The notes under the pieces were generated by a model. That model saw only the letters and a program-made list of their open reading frames with translations, was not told where the DNA came from and searched no databases. This document shows, one piece after another, positions 59,673-64,000 of a stretch of 64,000 bases of DNA. The stretch comes from Lytechinus pictus (lineage: Eukaryota > Echinodermata > Echinoidea > Temnopleuroida > Toxopneustidae). The translations under genes and the position numbers were made by a program. The stretch is taken from assembly GCF_037042905.1 (NCBI RefSeq), contig NC_087261.1:14272217-14336216 (forward strand). The letters run 5' to 3'. Numbering within the stretch: position 1 is the stretch's first letter; each line of letters starts with the position of its first letter.

Positions 59673-61462
59673 GGCTTATTATATTCACTCGCGTTCGTAA
59701 TCACTCGCGTCGGGTTGGTAATCACACGCGTTTTTTATTTTTGGCGATTTTTTTTTTTTCGGTGCGATTTTTTTTCTAACGGTGTCTTCAATGGGACAAA
59801 CGTACTGGAAAAATAAAATGAAATTGAAATTCGAGTTTCGTTTTATTTTAAGCTGGTAAGTGCCTTAAATAAAACGTTCTCGACCACTGTTTTAAGATAA
59901 CAAGCAAATTTTGACTACTGTTTTAACATAATCACATTCCACATCTTAAATCTTAGAGCCATAGGCGGCGGAAGCGGGGGGGGGGGGGGGGGGCTCCCCC
60001 TAAAAAAAGAGAGAGGGGGGAGAAAGGAAGGGAAAGAGGGAGAAAAGAGAAAGAACAAAAAAGACAGACAGAAAGAAAGAAGCAAGGAAAAAAGGAGAAA
60101 GAAAGGAGAAAAGGAATAAAGAAGAAAAAGGAGGAAAGGCTACTCTCGATTTAGCTTTGCCTTTGGAGGATTTTCCTGAAGTCTGTGGTATTCTTTATAA
60201 AGCATAGTGAGGTGCTACAATTTCATAATATCACTATTTATTTGCTTCTCCCTTTCTTTGTGAATTATTCTACACTAACGTAAAAATCAGGGAGGAAAAA
60301 AGTGCTGAAGAAGAAAAGCAAGAAGGAAGGAGGAGGAGAAGTAGAAGAAGAAAAAAGAAGATGGAGGACATAAGGGGGTAAAAATGAAACTAAAAAGAGA
60401 AAATTGAGGGGAGGATGTAGAAGAAGAGAAAGAGAAGATAAAATAAGGGGAAGACTGAGAAGAGAGAAGGAAGAAGTGAGAAGGGAGATGAACAATAAGG
60501 AGAAAGGGAAGAAATTGAGAAGTAGAAGAACAGGGAGAAGAATAAGATGACATAATAATGGGAATAAAAAGAAGACTGAGAAGAAAGAGAAGTAGGAGGG
60601 GGAGAAAAGTGCACTCTGGTTATAAAGAAGTCCGAGGGACCAACAAAATTAGTTTTTTTTTTATATATAATGATGGTGCACTGAACAAAATTTAAAAATG
60701 GTAAAATGGATTTTCATTAATCTTGCAGGACGTTGCAGGGTGAAAAATATGAAAAAATTTGGGGGTTATCAAGGACAAGAAATCTACACTGTATTGTAAT
60801 TTGTATTGTAATGTATTTACAAGTGTATATTTGTTGTTGATCATGTTATGTATCCAGCCTACTGCAAGTAGTTACTGGCAAAAGTAAACCACCTATCATA
60901 TCACACATATGAACATTGCAATGGATAAACAAGACTAGATATTCATCATTAGAGAAATTTAATGATTTCTTGAAAACATTTTTTTTTAATATCTTATAAC
61001 TTTTGTTAAAATCTGAGAGCACACACGTTAATAACAAAGCTTATCGCATTCAGGCAAGTTACATTAAATTCAAGGTATGAAATACATGTACTTTGGGGGA
61101 CTTTCCACTAGAAACAGTACAAAGCATACAGATGGGGGATGAGTTGTACAATCACCAAATACAGAGAAATTAAAAAAAAAAATTAAAATGTTTGAAAAGA
61201 ACTCCTCGAAACAGACTGCTGCCAGCTGTCTGGGGCGGATCAAGCTTGTTTTCTATTCTTGGTACTTAGAACAGTAGTCGAGTACATTTTATTTTAAGGC
61301 ACTTAATTGCCGGCTTAAAACGAAACTCAAATTTCCCTGCATGTCTGTCCCATTGAAGACACCGTTAAAAAAAAATCGCACCGAAATAAAAAAAAATCGC
61401 CAAAAATTAAAAACGCGAGTGATTACGAACCAGAACGCGACGCGAGTGATTATAAACTGCCG
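59673..61462. mobile_element. 1.79-kb foldback element inserted in the minisatellite
   Basis: TTTGCTA is duplicated on both sides (59666-59672 and 61463-61469). The terminal inverted repeats extend about 200 bp: AATCACTCGCGT, TTTTTGGCGATTTTTTT, CGGTGCGATTTTTTT, AACGGTGTCTTCAATGGGAC, AAGTGCCTTAAA. The interior is GA-rich (60000-60610) and A/T-rich, with no transposase. A 7-bp duplication fits neither the TA nor TTAA families. Confidence 0.85.
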
Positions 61463-64000
61463 TTTGCTATACGTTACACTTGGTCTTCTCAATTTGGTCT
61501 AAACCCTGTGTGCTATATGCTACACTTGGTCTTCTTAATTTTGGTCTAAACCCTGTGTGCTATATGCTACACTTGGTCTTCTCAATTAGGTCTAAACCCT
61601 GTTTGCTATACGCTACACTTGGTCTTCTCAATTTGGTCTAAACCCTGTGTGCTATATGCTACACTTGGTCTTCTTAATTTTGGTCTAAACTCTGTTTGCT
61701 ATACGTTACACTTGGTGTTCTCAATTTGGTCTAAACTCTGTTTGCTGTACGCTACACTTGATCTTCTCTATTTTGGTCTAAACCCTGTTTGCTGTACGCT
61801 ACACTTGGTCTTCTCAATTTTGGTCTAAACCCTGTTTGCTATATGCTACACTTGGTCTTCTCAATTTTGGTCTAAACCCTGTTTGCTATATGCTACACTT
61901 GGTCTTCTCAATTTTGGTCTAAACCCTGTTTGCTATACGCTACACTTGGTCTTCTCAATTTGGTCTAAACCCTGTTTGCTATATGCTACACTTGGTCTTC
62001 TCAATTTGGTCTAAACCCTGTTTGCTATACGCTACTCTTGGTCTTCTCAATTTGGTCTAAACCCTGTTTGCTATATGCTACACTTGGTCTTCTCAATTTG
62101 GTCTAAACCCTGTTTGCTATACGCTACTCTTGGTCTTCTCAATTTTGGTCTAAACCCTGTTCGCTATATGCTACACTTGGTCTTCTCAATTTTGGTCTAA
62201 ACCCTGTTTGCTATATGCTACACTTGATCTTCTCAATTTGGTCTAAACCCTGTTTGCTATACGCTACTCTTGGTCTTCTCAATTTTGGTCTAAACACTGT
62301 TTGCTATACGCTACACTTGGTCTTTTCAATTTTGGTCTAAACCCTGTTTGCTATACGCTACACTTGGTCTTCTCAATTTTGGTCTAAACCCTGTTTGCTA
62401 TATGCCACACTTGGTCTTCTCAATTTTGGTCTAAACCCTGTTTGCTATACGCTACACTTGGTCTTCTCAATTTTGGTCTAAACCCTGTTTGCTATACGCT
62501 ACACTTGGTCTTCTCAATTTTGGTCTAAACCCTGTTTGCTATATGCTACACTTGGTCTTCTCAATTTTGGTCTAAACCCTGTTTGCTATACGCTACACTT
62601 GGTCTTCTCAATTTTGGTCTAAACCCTGTTTGCTATATGCTACACTTGGTCTTCTCAATTTGGTCTAAACCCTGTTTGCTATATGCTACACTTGGTCTTC
62701 TCAATTTTGGTCTAAACCCTGTTTGCTATATGCTACACTTGGTCTTCTCAATTTTGGTCTAAACCCTGTTTGCTATATGCTACTCTTGGTCTTCTCAATT
62801 TTGGTCTAAACCCTGTTTGCTATATGCTACACTTGGTCTTCTCAATTTTGGTCTAAACCCTGTTTGCTATATGCTACACTTGGTCTTCTCAATTTTGGTC
62901 TAAACCCTGTTTGCTATACGCTACACTTGGTCTTTTCAATTTTGGTCTAAACCCTGTTTGCTATACGCTACACTTGGTCTTCTCAATTTTGGTCTAAACC
63001 CTGTTTGCTATACGCTACTCTTGGTCTTCTCAATTTTGGTCTAAACCCTGTTTGCTATATGCTACACTTGGTCTTCTCAATTTTGGTCTAAACCCTGTTT
63101 GCTATATGCTACACTTGGTCTTCTCAATTTTGGTCTAAACCCTGTTTGCTATATGCTACACTTGGTCTTCTCAATTTGGTCTAAACCCTGTTTGCTATAT
63201 GCTGCACTTGGTCTTCTCAATTTGGTCTAAACACTGTTTGCTATACGCTACACTTGGTCTTCTCAATTTGGTCTAAACCCTGTTTGCTATACGCTACACT
63301 TGGTCTTCTCAATTTTGGTCTAAACCCTGTTTGCTATATGCTGCACTTGGTCTTCTCAATTTGGTCTAAACACTGTTTGCTATACGCTACACTTGGTCTT
63401 CTCAATTTGGTCTAAACCCTGTTTGCTATACGCTACACTTGGTCTTCTCAATTTTGGTCTAAACCCTGTTTGCTATATGCTACACTTGGTCTTCTCAATT
63501 TTGGTCTAAACCCTGTTTGCTAAACGCTACACTTGGTCTTCTCAATTTGGTCTAAACACTGTTTGCTATACGCTACACTTGGTCTTCTCAATTTTGGTCT
63601 AAACCCTGTTTGCTATATGCTACACTTGGTCTTCTCAATTTTGGTCTAAACCCTGTTTGCTAAACGCTACACTTGGTCTTCTCAATTTGGTCTAAACCCT
63701 GTTTGCTATATGCTACACTTGGTCTTCTCAATTTGGTCTAAACCCTGTGTGCTATATGCTACACTTGGTCTTCTCAATTTTGGTCTAAACCCTGTTTGCT
63801 ATACGCTACACTTGGTCTTCTCAATTTGATCTGAACCCTGTTTGCTAAGCGCTACACTTGGTCTTCTTAATTTTGGTCTAAACCCTGTTTGCTATATGCT
63901 ACACTTGGTCTTCTCAATTTTGGTCTAAACCCTGTTTGCTATATGCTACACGTGGTCTTCTCAATTTGGTCTAAACCCTGTTTGCTATATGCTACACTTG
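61463..64000. repeat. 45/46-bp minisatellite, right segment to the window edge
   Basis: About 56 further copies of the same unit, continuing out of the window. Variant units (TATACG, GTGTGC, CTACTC, CTGCAC) recur in blocks, e.g. 63150-63330 and 63310-63480, indicating higher-order duplication. Confidence 0.95.

Noticed and set aside
60265-60614. Ser/Leu/Phe-rich frames on the minus strand
   Set aside because: Translation of a purine-rich low-complexity tract inside the foldback element.
61463-64000. Regularly spaced repeats resembling a CRISPR array
   Set aside because: Units are contiguous with no unique spacers, in a eukaryotic intron; it is a minisatellite.

Overview
This is a eukaryotic, intron-rich window, most likely from an echinoderm and probably a sea urchin. 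That is inferred from the spliced gene structures, the tRNA-derived SINEs with trinucleotide tails, the many short TIR elements, and the gene content. No window-scale bacterial or viral organisation is visible. Coding exons are a small fraction of the 64 kb; the rest is introns, repeats and transposon debris.

Left half (1-33.9 kb, all minus strand): a tandem cluster of four related genes. Each is predicted to encode a small single-pass membrane protein: signal peptide, one eight-cysteine WSC domain, a short Ser/Thr-rich stalk, a Gly-rich transmembrane helix, and a ~74-residue cytoplasmic tail. The order from right to left is D (33851-28760), C (22230-16965), B (10415-6300) and A (1252 to the left edge, incomplete). 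Splice phases agree throughout, giving 291 aa (D), 300 aa (C) and 262 aa (B, after one decayed exon is skipped). In the three visible tails the spacing Tyr-x-x-Leu-(x10)-Tyr-x-x-Leu is conserved with an acidic residue three before the first Tyr. This fits the ITAM consensus, and further Tyr motifs (YENQ, YELP/YEVP) follow. The cluster is therefore a candidate family of carbohydrate-binding, ITAM-type receptors, and it is the most interesting item here.

Middle (36.9-41.7 kb, minus strand): a six-exon neutral lipase/phospholipase A1-like gene (331 aa, secreted). Its Ser-Asp-His triad is complete, it has a very short lid, and it has no PLAT domain.

From 41.7 to 52.4 kb there are mainly repeats: a SINE, a LINE 3' end, a TIR element and a degenerate ~22-bp array. 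There are two weak candidate gene starts (45.8-46.2 kb and 49.07-52.0 kb).

Right part (52.5-57.9 kb, plus strand): the N-terminal exons of TGS1, the trimethylguanosine synthase that hypermethylates snRNA/snoRNA caps. It carries a 16-copy 11-residue acidic repeat and two copies of a conserved exon-end motif. The methyltransferase exons must lie beyond the window. The intervening intron begins with a hAT-like MITE and then a 45/46-bp minisatellite running to the window edge, split by a 1.8-kb foldback element with a 7-bp target duplication.
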